Source: Edolisoma coerulescens
Lineage: Eukaryota; Chordata; Aves; Passeriformes; Campephagidae
Direction: 5' to 3'
DNA: 64,000 nucleotides
NCBI GenBank assembly: GCA_013397115.1
Contig: VWZW01004136.1
Coordinates: 1,235,913 to 1,299,912 of the forward strand
The notes beneath the pieces are model-generated. The model was not told the origin of the DNA and did not search any database. It worked only from the letters and a program-made list of their open reading frames with translations. Both the position numbers and the translations under genes were made by a program. This document shows, one piece after another, positions 24,301-30,612 of this stretch (position 1 is the first letter of the stretch; each line of letters opens with the position of its first letter).

Positions 24301-27300
24301 TAATGGTGGTGGAGATAATCAACTAAAAACCAAGTATACAGTGCTGTGATTAATGAAGTGCAAGTGGTGAGAATGCAGACATATATACCCCAGAAGTTTT
24401 AAAAGTCTATCTAGACAGTGATATCCCCAAATTTTCAACTGTAAATATAATCTGGTGCTAAAAGCAATACAGAAATTGAACTGGAGCAAGCTATTGAGCT
24501 CAGCAGAGTGGAGATAGTTGAACTTAGCCCAGGTACAAACATACTGTTTACTGGATGAATAACTCTGCCTTTCTGGGTTAACTAGCAGAGAAGATATTTC
24601 AGTACTGTACTAAATCACCTCACTACTCTGTGGTTGCAGAATTTTAGTCATTCAAGGTTGCTGAAGGAAAACACACAAATGCTGGAATTTAGGACTCATA
24701 CCTGACTTCCTGAATAGCTGCCCTGAGAGGAACCGGAAGGTCCAACCTGTAAAGAAACCAAATTAGTGTTTATTATCGTGCTGAAAAATTATTTTTATAT
24801 AAGTGATTTTCAGGAAAGAAAGTTCTACTTGGTGGGAAAAGGAAGAGCCCACATAGTAGTTTTCTATGACTTCATTCCACCAACTGATACTATTAAAATT
24901 ATTTCAGAGATCTTTCAAGACAAATAATAAAAACTGTGCCAATCCAGCTGCTATAAATAACATAATTCTACTGCTTGCATAATTTTTTATCTGACCTCAT
25001 ATACTTGATATCCATCATTGAGGAGGAGACCTACACCATCACAACCATTCAAAAGTAGATGAAAGCTTTTTACTGATATGACTATGTAATAATTAGCATA
25101 TTTGCTGTAAAAAAGCAAAGAAGGAAGAGGCCTCTTCACTGAGTTGCAAGTGATAGTTTTTAGAGGAAAAAAATCAAAAAGCTTTATTTTATATCTAGAT
25201 CATGATTTGCAAAAGGCAAGGTTTCAGAGCTGTTGAAATAAGTGATCTTGAACAGCAAGAAAACAGTAAGAATAGAAAGTGAAAACAGAAAAAGGAAAAC
25301 CTATAATATAAAGCTACTACAGAAGGAAGTGGTAACAAGGCTGGCAATCCTTTAGACAGTTTTGGATTTTTAATCAACAAAGATAAACTGACAAAAAGAG
25401 AATTAAATTGAGTGACAAGGGAGATTGAGAGACGTGTCTAGAAGCAACTTTTGACTAGGCCTTGAGGTCTTGGGCAGTTAGCAGCATGTCAATATCTTTG
25501 GTGAAAGAATATTTACCATGATGCATCGGCCTGTTGAGTAAGTCCCTCCACGCTGCAAGAAAGTACAGGTTCCAGTTACTGTTTATTGACTGGTGCAAAA
25601 ATATCAAATTGCTTTAAATAGGAAATCAACTGAATGCACATCGATGGTCTGAGCAAATAGATCAAGTGTTTCATTGCTGACAATATATTACACATTTTAA
25701 CAATCTCATCTGAGAACTGATGTGAACTAATTCAAAATAAAAATACCTCCAAAACTGAACACAAAAGTGAAAGCATAAATGAGATCTTGCTAGGAAATTA
25801 ATTTGAATGGTACAATATATTCTTCATTCTACAAGCGTGAAACAAGTGGACCGATAGGACCAGAATTCTAAGGGTAACTGAGGTAACTGAAAATTGGGAA
25901 ATTGAAGAAAAATTGCTCTTACCTTGTTACATTCTAATTCTATCATAAGCTGTGGGGAAAAAAAGAAAAAAGAGGAAGCATTTCCAAATTATTTACTGCA
26001 AAAAAAAGGGCAGCTTACTACAGGAAACAGGAAATACACTCGGTGAAGTGAGAGAGTAAAGACAGGTGTTCATTCTTGATTAGATCACAAGTTCATATAA
26101 ATCAGTGCTGCTACAGTCCAATACAGTAGATTTGAGTAGACTTTCTTTACTTAAGCTGCCAATCATGGCTAATATGTTTCATATAAGCATAATTCTTGGC
26201 AGAAAAAAATTTACCAACTCCATTCAAGACTATGCTTACAGTTCCCAGGGGGTAGGGCAGCAGTTCAAAACAGCACTGTACATCAGAAGTACTGTACAGT
26301 CCTCCTTATAACCAGTTTGCTTTTTTTATGCTTTAAGGTGTGGATTGTTTTGATAACTAGATTATTACTGTCCTCATCTTGGTGGGAGAAAAATTATATT
26401 TACTTTATTTTTTCATCATTTTAGTAAGAGGCTTAGGCAATTAAAGTAAAATTATTGAAAACATCTAATGATTTTGGCCATCTTAGTTTATGAATAAACA
26501 AATGTATGTCTTGTATCAAGCCAAAGATACTTTAATTACTGTATTAATTTCTATCATTCAAATACACTCAAAACATACCTTCCTTTTACTTTTTCCTGTC
26601 GCATTAACTGACTCAGAATGCGTAGGTGTGAGAGTTTTGCTTTGAATTCCAACCCAAAAATTCTCTACGTTTTGAACCACAGTTGCACTAGAAAGAAGAC
26701 AAAATAATTATTATTTTTCTATCACAGTATTTCAATAAAAAATACTAATAAAATCTCCTTCCCCTTTGCCCCCAGCCAAGATTATCCACTGTTTTGGTTT
26801 TAAGTGTATATAGTATAAGTTGCACAGAATACTTTTCCTTATAGTGACTTGTGTTGTCATCCAACAGAGTTTTGAAGATAACTAAAACAGATGCTGAGAA
26901 CAAGCAGAAGAGGAATAGACACTGTTTGAAGAAGCACTGTCTCCAGTGAGGAGTATCAGCTCAAATGTCCATAATGTCACCTGCTCTGACAATCTTTATC
27001 TATGATGGTGAACTGATTCTCATGGCCAACGAGTGGAAGCAATTCTGGTTTTATGTTCTATTGCCCATTCTTTGTATTCCTCAAGATTTAAAGAAAAGAC
27101 GACCCTATCATAAATCTGCACTTCAAACAATACAAGCTATCAAATAGTTAGATATTTTCCAATATATTTCAAGCATGCATTTGTTAGAGGAGGTGGTATT
27201 TTTACAAGCGTCAGATCTGCAAAAAAAGTAGCATTAAAAGTAGGCTAAATATGTTCTCCTGTTCCCAGAAGTTAGTTCATGGGTCATACACTTATTTTAA

Positions 27301-30300
27301 AGTCTATATTAGAAGAATTTACATCAAATTACTATTTTGCCACTGTTCAAAATGCAAAAAGTTATAACCGAATAGAGCCTGAACTGAATAGAACCTGAAC
27401 TACTTCTTTTCAGGGAACAAGTTACATTCATATTGTTGCTGTTTTAATTAAAGAAGTCAGAGTGTAAAAACTGGTCACTTAAAGGTCCATTAATAGTATT
27501 GTGCTTAATTGAATTATTTAGATATATTAAGATCTGTAGGACAGTGTTTGTCTTTTAAAATTATATCTTGAAATGGAAATCATATTATTTAATGAACATA
27601 GTGGAAAGTTATGTCAAACTATGAAAAAACCCATGACGATGGCAAGACTAGAATATCAGAAATAGCAACACAGGTCCATCTCAACACAGAAATAAAATTT
27701 CAAGGCAAAACCAAATTGAAAATCAGCTGTTTACATAAATTGAAGCTCTCTAGCATCATGTGGAGCAATCCATGTTGTTGTGACTTTCTGTTTCACATCT
27801 GAATTGGCATGACTTACTGCTGAATTCTGCAATTAAAAAGAAATACATATAATTATATAAGATACAAGAGTGACTTTTAGCTATATTATTATGGCAACTG
27901 TCTCTACTGTAACAGGCAACACTGATGTCCTCCTAAAAAGAGCCAGGGAATTTCTACAGGTTCATATCACACATAGAGGATAGATGTAGTTCTTGAGAAA
28001 GCCTGATTTTTTAAACTCGACTGATGAAATAGCTTTGCTGTATAAAAAATGATTCCTACTTCTATTATTTAGAAGAAACCCAAGCTTCAGGAAGTATTCC
28101 AAAGACTGCACACATACCGTCATGTTATGACATTCCAAGCCTTTCGTGTTTGGATCTGTAATTTTAAAAGTACCAACAGGAACATCTCCATCTATTTCTC
28201 GAGCTTGTAGATTAAATCCTTTAAATCCAGCACCTCCAAGTGCTTCTAGAATTACTGTGAAAAGAGACGTTTTGAGAAATTTAAGTTTCATATACGGCTA
28301 AAACCGCCTAAATGTTTACCATGTAATTTGCTTCACTCCAAGGCAGAAGACTGCATGTGCAGTAATTACTTTAAGCCTTGTACAATTCTAAAACATTAAA
28401 AATGCTTTTCTTAATTATAAGGAGAATAACAATAAAGGTAAAGGAAAAAATTTAGAAAGGCGCTTCTGTGTAAAGTAACATGAAAGTTATGATTTACTGA
28501 CAGTTTTAAAAGGAATTCTGCTCTACCAAATGAGCAGTGGCCCTGCTGACCAAAAGATTATTTATCTTCTGTCTAATTAGGCCTACAAAGTCAAAATTGC
28601 TGTAGGAGAAACAGAATTGCATTTCTTTCTACCTCTGTTTTAAAGGAAAAGATTAGCTTTTGTGTAAGGCTGAAATGCAGAAACATTTTTATGTAATATA
28701 ACTGGAAAGAGAGAAACTACAGTTTGGCTTCCGTGTTCTGCATTCAATATGAAAAATTAATAATTATGTAAGCTACTCAATATTACTCAAATTTTGTTAC
28801 TGAAAGAGTTCAGAAAATATGGAAGAGAGCAGTTTCATGCTTTGTGTGTATCAAAACTGAAATAAAATTTCAAAAGGCATAACCAAATTTGTTATGATCT
28901 ATTATAACTTTTCTCTGCTAATTCCATTATTATGGACTTCGGCAAACAAAATCAGAATAATTTTTTATGCACAGAGATATGTGTCATCATTAAAAACAAG
29001 GGCAGATGAACAGGGAATGACAAAAAAGTGAAGGCAAAGACCAATCATACCTCTATAATTTAGCATTTTCAAACACCTACATAATTAGCCTTCCAATTGT
29101 CATCAACTTTCAGTCCGAATTCACTGATTTTTCCCCAGGTCTCCCAGAAGCCATGACATGGAGCCCTTGCATGCAGGGCTAAATTCAGCAGGGATGACCT
29201 GTGGGAGTTGGCATGTGGAATGTCACAGTGAAACTGCAATATACTCAGTGGAAGGGGACCTCATGCAGCTCCCTGAGACCACATAGTGGGTGCTTACAAT
29301 TGGGAGCACAAGAAAAGTAGTGCTAAAAATAGGCATGGTTAGGGGGAAAAAAAGGGACAAAAGAGGCAAGGTTAGTAGCATGTGGGATTCAATATTTTTG
29401 TCATGAAAAATCTCATTTAACTTGCTGAACAGTCTGCATATACTTAAATCTACCCATCATTTTTCTGTCAATAGTATTTTAAAAGTAAGTATCCATATTT
29501 AAAAAGCCCTCCCATCCTTGGAGGAGCTCTTCACACATATTTTCCCAAGAATGGCAGCAGTAGCAGGACTGTAAGGCTTCTCCTTTCTTCTCCCTATACA
29601 TCACTCTCTGTGGAAGTACATCCATGCTACTGGGTTAAAGTAAAACAGAATCCCAGCTAGAGTGTAACTGTTTAGTGAAGAATGCTCTTTTTCAGCTACT
29701 GAGATCCAACAACAGACATATGACAGGTCACAACTCTCTTCCACTTGCATGCTTCTTCTAGCATGAAAGGCTAGAAAAAGAAGCATTCACAAGTTACTTA
29801 AAGTGTGACAGCACCATGAGATGTCATCATAGTGTGGAGAAACAAGGCTGTTAAGGTGTTTCATCCAGAGAGCAATTTGGGATTAGGAAGATATAAGGGT
29901 GGTTTAAGCCACAATAGCTCCACCTCCTGCAATTTGATAAAATCTGGGATGCAGCTCTTAGAAGGATGACTCAAAATGTCTCACTCTTGGGTTGTCTCAT
30001 ACTGCGTCCTGAATTTTTATTTTCCTGTAAGATGACACCATGTGAAGAACTAATGAGTAGGATCCCTTTGTATTGCAGAGGCCTGATTCAAATACTCAAA
30101 TACAAAGTTAAAGAGCAACTAATTATTAGTCCAGTTTGGCCAGCTGTCCCACTTAATTTTAATTTTGTCACAAAAATTACAGCATAAAGTTAAGACATAT
30201 TTATTAGATGAAGAAAAAAGAAAGAATGCATTTTCAGTTATACAAGTATGTACATACATCTAAAACAGAAAAAATAATAGTATCTCAGGTATACATGAAC

Positions 30301-30612
30301 AAGATTGAAGATAGAAAATAAATTATCTAGACTGAGAGGAAAATGGAGGAATTTTTATGAAGATTGGTAATTCTGGAAGACACGGACAAAGGTTTTATAT
30401 CATTCAGATTGTTTACCTTGGACTTCATTTCCTGGCTCAAAGTTATCAAAAGATACAGCAATAATATATGGTGATGCAGATGTCTGTGGTTCAGCTTCAT
30501 AGTTTGGTAACAAGGAATCACAATCAATTGAGGTATTTGTCTGTGGAAAACCAAGGATTCCAGGCAAAAATATCCCACAGAACAAAAAAACAAAGCAGGA
30601 GTGTCTCCTCAT
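326..30612 (-). CDS. Secreted Reeler-domain protein with G/S/Y/Q-rich tail encoded by 46 microexons (multi-exon gene, 3' end not found)
   Basis: This is a spliced minus-strand gene of at least 50 exons, each listed separately below. Exon 1 starts at ATG directly after an acceptor, so a 5' UTR exon lies further right. Exons 1-4 encode a signal peptide and a full Reeler domain (about residues 22-165). Exons 5-50 are 18-48 bases long, all multiples of three and phase 0-0. They encode Gly/Ser/Tyr/Gln-rich modules, many matching G-G-x-S-S-x-Y-G-Q. The predicted product is about 750 residues, secreted, with N-glycosylation sequons and no visible transmembrane segment. No stop codon with a convincing terminal exon and no minus-strand AATAAA were found in bases 1-325, so the gene probably continues past the left edge. 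Seen: splice sites, phases and translation. Known: Reeler domains occur in extracellular proteins such as reelin, spondin, FRRS1 and REELD1. Inferred: an extracellular structural or matrix role. The gene identity is not assigned. Confidence 0.87.
530..550 (-). CDS. Candidate microexon 49b
   Basis: 21 bases, PLLLKQQ, between acceptor gtttttccag and donor CAG|gtaaag. Phase, length and the Gln end fit the gene, but the composition does not and the upstream tract is interrupted by Gs. Confidence 0.4.
991..1032 (-). CDS. Microexon 49
   Basis: 42 bases, GGSPAYSGSDTYGQ; acceptor ttctgaacag, donor CAG|gtaaac. A canonical module. Confidence 0.88.
1498..1542 (-). CDS. Microexon 48
   Basis: 45 bases, GGSSSYDGSSESYGQ; acceptor ttctgtgcag, donor CAG|gtaaat. 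A canonical module. Confidence 0.88.
1667..1705 (-). CDS. Microexon 47
   Basis: 39 bases, GGPSFYPGGSYGQ; acceptor ttctctgcag, donor CAG|gtagat. Confidence 0.88.
1806..1847 (-). CDS. Microexon 46
   Basis: 42 bases, GGPGSSHSSYSGNQ; acceptor ttctttcag, donor CAG|gtaaat. Only a 100-base intron separates it from exon 47. Confidence 0.88.
2242..2280 (-). CDS. Microexon 45
   Basis: 39 bases, GGPFFYPGGSYGQ; acceptor ttgtgcacag, donor CAG|gtagta. Confidence 0.88.
2383..2424 (-). CDS. Microexon 44
   Basis: 42 bases, GAPGSSRSTYSGNQ; acceptor ttcatttcag, donor CAG|gtaaac. Differs from exon 40 by a Tyr/Arg change. Confidence 0.88.
2762..2800 (-). CDS. Microexon 43
   Basis: 39 bases, GGPSFYPGGSYGQ; acceptor ttctctgcag, donor CAG|gtaggt. 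Same peptide as exon 47, with one silent change. Confidence 0.88.
2899..2940 (-). CDS. Microexon 42
   Basis: 42 bases, GGPGSSHSSYSGNQ; acceptor ttctttcag, donor CAG|gtaaat. Identical to exon 46. Confidence 0.88.
3335..3373 (-). CDS. Microexon 41
   Basis: 39 bases, GGPFFYPGGSYGQ; acceptor ttgtgcacag, donor CAG|gtagta. Identical to exon 45. Confidence 0.88.
3476..3517 (-). CDS. Microexon 40
   Basis: 42 bases, GAPGSSYSTYSGNQ; acceptor ttcatttcag, donor CAG|gtaaac. Right-copy partner of exon 44, which has Arg in place of the first Tyr. Confidence 0.88.
4245..4425 (-). mobile_element. CR1 LINE 3' end fragment, antisense
   Basis: Read on the minus strand this ends in attctgtgattctgcgattc, the typical CR1 3' tail. 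Before it comes the usual 3' UTR text (gtcatagcaccaaggctg, later cttgggtgccttccaactcag). It is 5'-truncated, lies in the intron between exons 39 and 40, and has no coding capacity. Confidence 0.88.
4539..4578 (-). pseudogene. Possible dead microexon in intron
   Basis: Between acceptor ttctgtccag and donor-like gtaaac are 40 bases. In one frame they read ASTHGSYSAYSSM followed directly by a stop, close to the module style. The length is not a multiple of three, so inclusion would shift the frame. Best read as a decayed or cryptic exon. Confidence 0.35.
5923..5964 (-). CDS. Microexon 39 (two Cys)
   Basis: 42 bases, GGCICPDGSSGHRQ; acceptor aatttgtag, donor CAG|gtaaat. The C-x-C pair could form disulfides or metal ligands; it separates the middle charged modules from the 3' G/S/Y cluster. 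Confidence 0.83.
6470..6508 (-). CDS. Microexon 38
   Basis: 39 bases, GGSFIATSGSSNQ; acceptor tcttcacag, donor CAG|gtcagg (a non-A third intron base, weaker than the other donors). Confidence 0.82.
7021..7044 (-). CDS. Candidate extra microexon (weak)
   Basis: A 24-base open stretch between acceptor acatgttag and donor AAA|gtaggt reads GLCTSVTK. Phase and length fit, but the pyrimidine tract is poor. Confidence 0.2.
7431..7472 (-). CDS. Microexon 37
   Basis: 42 bases, NASSPSNSSHSDIQ; acceptor tttcttcacag, donor CAG|gtaata. Ser-rich with two sequons (N-A-S and N-S-S). Confidence 0.83.
7682..7723 (-). CDS. Microexon 36
   Basis: 42 bases, DTSRVLSRRDYDVQ; acceptor ttttttacag, donor CAG|gtaaac. 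Charged, with an Arg-Arg pair. Confidence 0.8.
8358..8396 (-). CDS. Microexon 35 (basic)
   Basis: 39 bases, RSGCAKKKVLVAR; acceptor ttccttacag, donor CGA|gtaagt. Basic and Cys-containing, the opposite in charge to exon 33. Confidence 0.75.
8686..8891 (+). other. Possible plus-strand (antisense) exon
   Basis: A long T-rich tract ends in ttttattttag at 8685, and a strong donor CAAG|gtaagt lies at 8891, framing 206 bases on the plus strand inside a Reeler-gene intron. An ATG at 8735 opens a frame that runs through the donor. Homology is not recognised; a non-coding antisense RNA or chance are alternatives. Confidence 0.25.
9608..9637 (-). CDS. Microexon 34
   Basis: 30 bases, NDTTYSANNQ; acceptor tcttttccag, donor CAG|gtaagt. 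Contains a sequon N-D-T. Confidence 0.83.
10249..10296 (-). CDS. Microexon 33 (acidic)
   Basis: 48 bases, the longest tail exon, DSQDFADDSNPNACDD; acceptor tccttctag, donor GAT|gtgagt. Strongly acidic with one Cys, and does not end in Gln. Confidence 0.8.
10632..10667 (-). CDS. Microexon 32
   Basis: 36 bases, GGSSSDTYYENQ; acceptor gtttcaaag, donor CAG|gtaagt. Likely diverged partner of exon 30. Confidence 0.86.
10792..10827 (-). CDS. Microexon 31
   Basis: 36 bases, DGSYSQNYGGGQ; acceptor tttttatag, donor CAA|gtaagt. Near-copy of exon 29. Confidence 0.87.
11008..11046 (-). CDS. Microexon 30
   Basis: 39 bases, SGSSSSQSYGDNQ; acceptor ttcttggcag, donor CAG|gtaggc. Confidence 0.87.
11169..11204 (-). 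CDS. Microexon 29
   Basis: 36 bases, DGSYSQNYGGSQ; acceptor tttcatag, donor CAA|gtaagt. One residue different from exon 31, so the 29/30 and 31/32 pairs look like an older two-exon duplication. Confidence 0.87.
11486..11506 (-). CDS. Microexon 28 (21 bases)
   Basis: GGSQGGQ, seven codons; acceptor tgatttacag, donor CAG|gtaggt. Isolated by large introns on its 5' side (about 1.5 kb). Confidence 0.78.
12180..12420. other. AT-rich intronic tract
   Basis: This stretch is almost entirely A and T with repeated TATA and ATAT runs. It lies in the large intron between exons 27 and 28 and nothing else was seen in it. Confidence 0.7.
13007..13039 (-). CDS. Microexon 27
   Basis: 33 bases, GVSYDSNPCHQ; acceptor gtttttgacag, donor CAG|gtaaat. 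Contains one Cys. Confidence 0.83.
14250..14291 (-). CDS. Microexon 26
   Basis: 42 bases, SGSASYGGSSGCGQ; acceptor ttccccagcag, donor CAA|gtaagt. A Gly/Ser module with a Cys where most modules have Tyr near the end. Confidence 0.87.
14434..14460 (-). CDS. Microexon 25
   Basis: 27 bases, YSTYSVLYQ; acceptor gatacactttag after a pyrimidine-containing tract, donor CAG|gtaatt. Tyr-rich and ending in Gln; length and phase fit. Confidence 0.65.
14687..14713 (-). CDS. Microexon 24 (type A, shortened)
   Basis: 27 bases, PQGGSSYGQ; acceptor tttcttacag, donor CAG|gtaagc. It equals a type A module without its first three codons; the acceptor has moved so that the frame is kept. Confidence 0.85.
14999..15028 (-). 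CDS. Microexon 23 (type B)
   Basis: 30 bases, GSQGSQSYGQ; acceptor tatctgaag, donor CAG|gtgaga. Left-copy partner of exon 19. Confidence 0.86.
15309..15350 (-). CDS. Microexon 22 (type C)
   Basis: 42 bases, GGPSFSGSSSSYGQ; acceptor ttgtcttag, donor CAG|gtaagc. Identical to exon 18. Confidence 0.88.
15686..15721 (-). CDS. Microexon 21 (type A, Arg form)
   Basis: 36 bases, GYRPQGGSSYGQ; acceptor tttatacag, donor CAG|gtaaga. In the left copy of the duplication; one silent difference from exon 17. Confidence 0.88.
16954..16989 (-). CDS. Microexon 20 (type A, Gln form)
   Basis: 36 bases, GYQPQGGSSYGQ; acceptor tttcttacag, donor CAG|gtaagt. Differs from exons 17 and 21 by Gln for Arg at position 3. 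Confidence 0.88.
17272..17301 (-). CDS. Microexon 19 (type B)
   Basis: 30 bases, GSQGSQSYGQ; acceptor tatctgaag, donor CAG|gtgaga. Identical to exon 23. Confidence 0.86.
17582..17623 (-). CDS. Microexon 18 (type C)
   Basis: 42 bases, GGPSFSGSSSSYGQ; acceptor ttgtcttag, donor CAG|gtaagc. Identical to exon 22. Confidence 0.88.
17959..17994 (-). CDS. Microexon 17 (type A, Arg form)
   Basis: 36 bases, GYRPQGGSSYGQ; acceptor ttccttacag, donor CAG|gtaaga. Paralogue of exons 20, 21 and 24; lies in the right copy of the 0.95-kb duplication. Confidence 0.88.
18052..18345. repeat. Older diverged third copy (exon 16 and flanks)
   Basis: The sequence around exon 16 aligns with the start of both 0.95-kb copies but with many substitutions and indels. 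The type B exon peptide is unchanged. This points to an earlier duplication. Confidence 0.85.
18250..18279 (-). CDS. Microexon 16 (type B)
   Basis: 30 bases, GSQGSQSYGQ; acceptor tatttaaag, donor CAG|gtgaga. The same peptide as exons 19 and 23, inside a more diverged repeat copy. Confidence 0.83.
19215..19256 (-). CDS. Microexon 15
   Basis: 42 bases, SGQKQQTSSSTYIQ; acceptor cctctgtag, donor CAG|gtaagt. Gln/Ser-rich, just upstream of the recently duplicated block. Confidence 0.83.
20675..20710 (-). CDS. Microexon 14
   Basis: 36 bases, SLGSSATRIIVQ; acceptor cttttttcag, donor CAG|gtagac. Ends in Gln. Confidence 0.78.
21261..21278 (-). CDS. Microexon 13 (18 bases)
   Basis: The smallest assigned exon, RHTFPQ, six codons; acceptor tcatttgcag, donor CAG|gtatgc. 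Such a short exon probably needs splicing enhancers or paired recognition with its neighbours. Confidence 0.65.
21923..21961 (-). CDS. Microexon 12
   Basis: 39 bases, VVVVANSNPFPPV; acceptor ttctctatag, donor GTG|gtaagc. A hydrophobic Val run followed by Pro-rich sequence, unlike the surrounding modules but with good splice sites. Confidence 0.72.
22597..22629 (-). CDS. Microexon 11
   Basis: 33 bases, SVPSSSSDSSK; acceptor tttttacag, donor AAG|gtaagc. A Ser-rich module without Tyr. Confidence 0.8.
22896..22934 (-). CDS. Microexon 10
   Basis: 39 bases, SASLSSSGLTYGQ; acceptor ttttatttcag, donor CAG|gtaatt. Canonical TYGQ end. Confidence 0.87.
23457..23498 (-). CDS. Microexon 9
   Basis: 42 bases, GGAAGAYGQHACKD; acceptor ttgtcttag, donor GAT|gtaagc. 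It holds an internal AYGQ motif and a Cys, as if the usual YGQ end has been extended by five residues. Confidence 0.83.
23658..23699 (-). CDS. Microexon 8
   Basis: 42 bases, SGAVYTISKSGCVP; acceptor ttttatttcag, donor CCT|gtaagc. A diverged module with one Cys. Confidence 0.8.
24702..24746 (-). CDS. Microexon 7
   Basis: 45 bases, VGPSGSSQGSYSGSQ; acceptor tttctttacag, donor CAG|gtatga. A clear member of the Gly/Ser/Tyr/Gln module family. Confidence 0.88.
25517..25552 (-). CDS. Microexon 6
   Basis: 36 bases, RGGTYSTGRCIM; acceptor tttcttgcag, donor ATG|gtaaat. It has a Gly-Gly start and one Cys, and is one of the few modules not ending in Gln. Confidence 0.8.
25923..25949 (-). CDS. Microexon 5
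   Basis: 27 bases, LMIELECNK, between a strong acceptor (ttttccccacag) and donor AAG|gtaaga. It is the first exon after the Reeler domain, has one Cys, and is not G/S-rich. Confidence 0.8.
26240..26275 (-). CDS. Candidate extra microexon (weak)
   Basis: A 36-base open stretch lies between acceptor gatgtacag and donor ACT|gtaagc and reads CCFELLPYPLGT. Length and phase fit the gene, but the pyrimidine tract is poor and the composition is unlike its neighbours. It may be chance. Confidence 0.2.
26579..26687 (-). CDS. Exon 4: end of Reeler domain and basic linker
   Basis: Acceptor ctttctag, donor AAG|gtatgt, 109 bases. It reads ATVVQNVENFWVGIQSK, the terminal Reeler strand with its Phe-Trp, followed by a Ser/Thr-rich linker with sequon N-A-T and the basic run GKSKRK. 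The exon ends in phase 0, the phase used by every later exon. The K-S-K-R run could be a proprotein-convertase site. Confidence 0.87.
27735..27826 (-). CDS. Exon 3: Reeler domain, SH/W-AP region
   Basis: Acceptor taattgcag, donor AT|gtaaac, 92 bases. It encodes NSAVSHANSDVKQKV and then TTTWIAPHD, the usual Reeler C-terminal half (AVSH... K ... W.AP). The last two bases AT join the first T of exon 4 to give Ile, which keeps the frame open. Confidence 0.88.
28118..28254 (-). CDS. Exon 2: Reeler domain core
   Basis: Acceptor ttttcacag and donor ACG|gtatgt bound 137 bases. The first two bases complete a Val codon with exon 1. The translation contains the hallmark Reeler motif GFKGFNLQAR, then VPVGTF, the conserved Cys in GLECHNMT and a sequon N-M-T. 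It ends in phase 0. Confidence 0.9.
30417..30612 (-). CDS. Exon 1: signal peptide and start of Reeler domain
   Basis: The exon begins with ATG immediately after a good acceptor (pyrimidine run then ttccacag), so translation starts at the first base of this exon. Residues 1-21 (MRRHSCFVFLFCGIFLPGILG) are a typical signal peptide: Arg-Arg start, hydrophobic core, small residues before the likely cleavage at Gly21. A sequon N-T-S follows at 26-28 and a Cys at 31. The stretch with PYIIAVSFDNFEPGNEVQ matches the first strands of Reeler domains. The exon is 196 bases and ends in phase 1 (CAAG|gtaaac). Confidence 0.88.

Noticed and set aside
7431..30612. Possibility that the repeats are a mobile element or satellite rather than exons
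   Set aside because: Each unit has correctly placed splice sites, preserved phase and open frame while introns differ freely, which fits exons and not a satellite.
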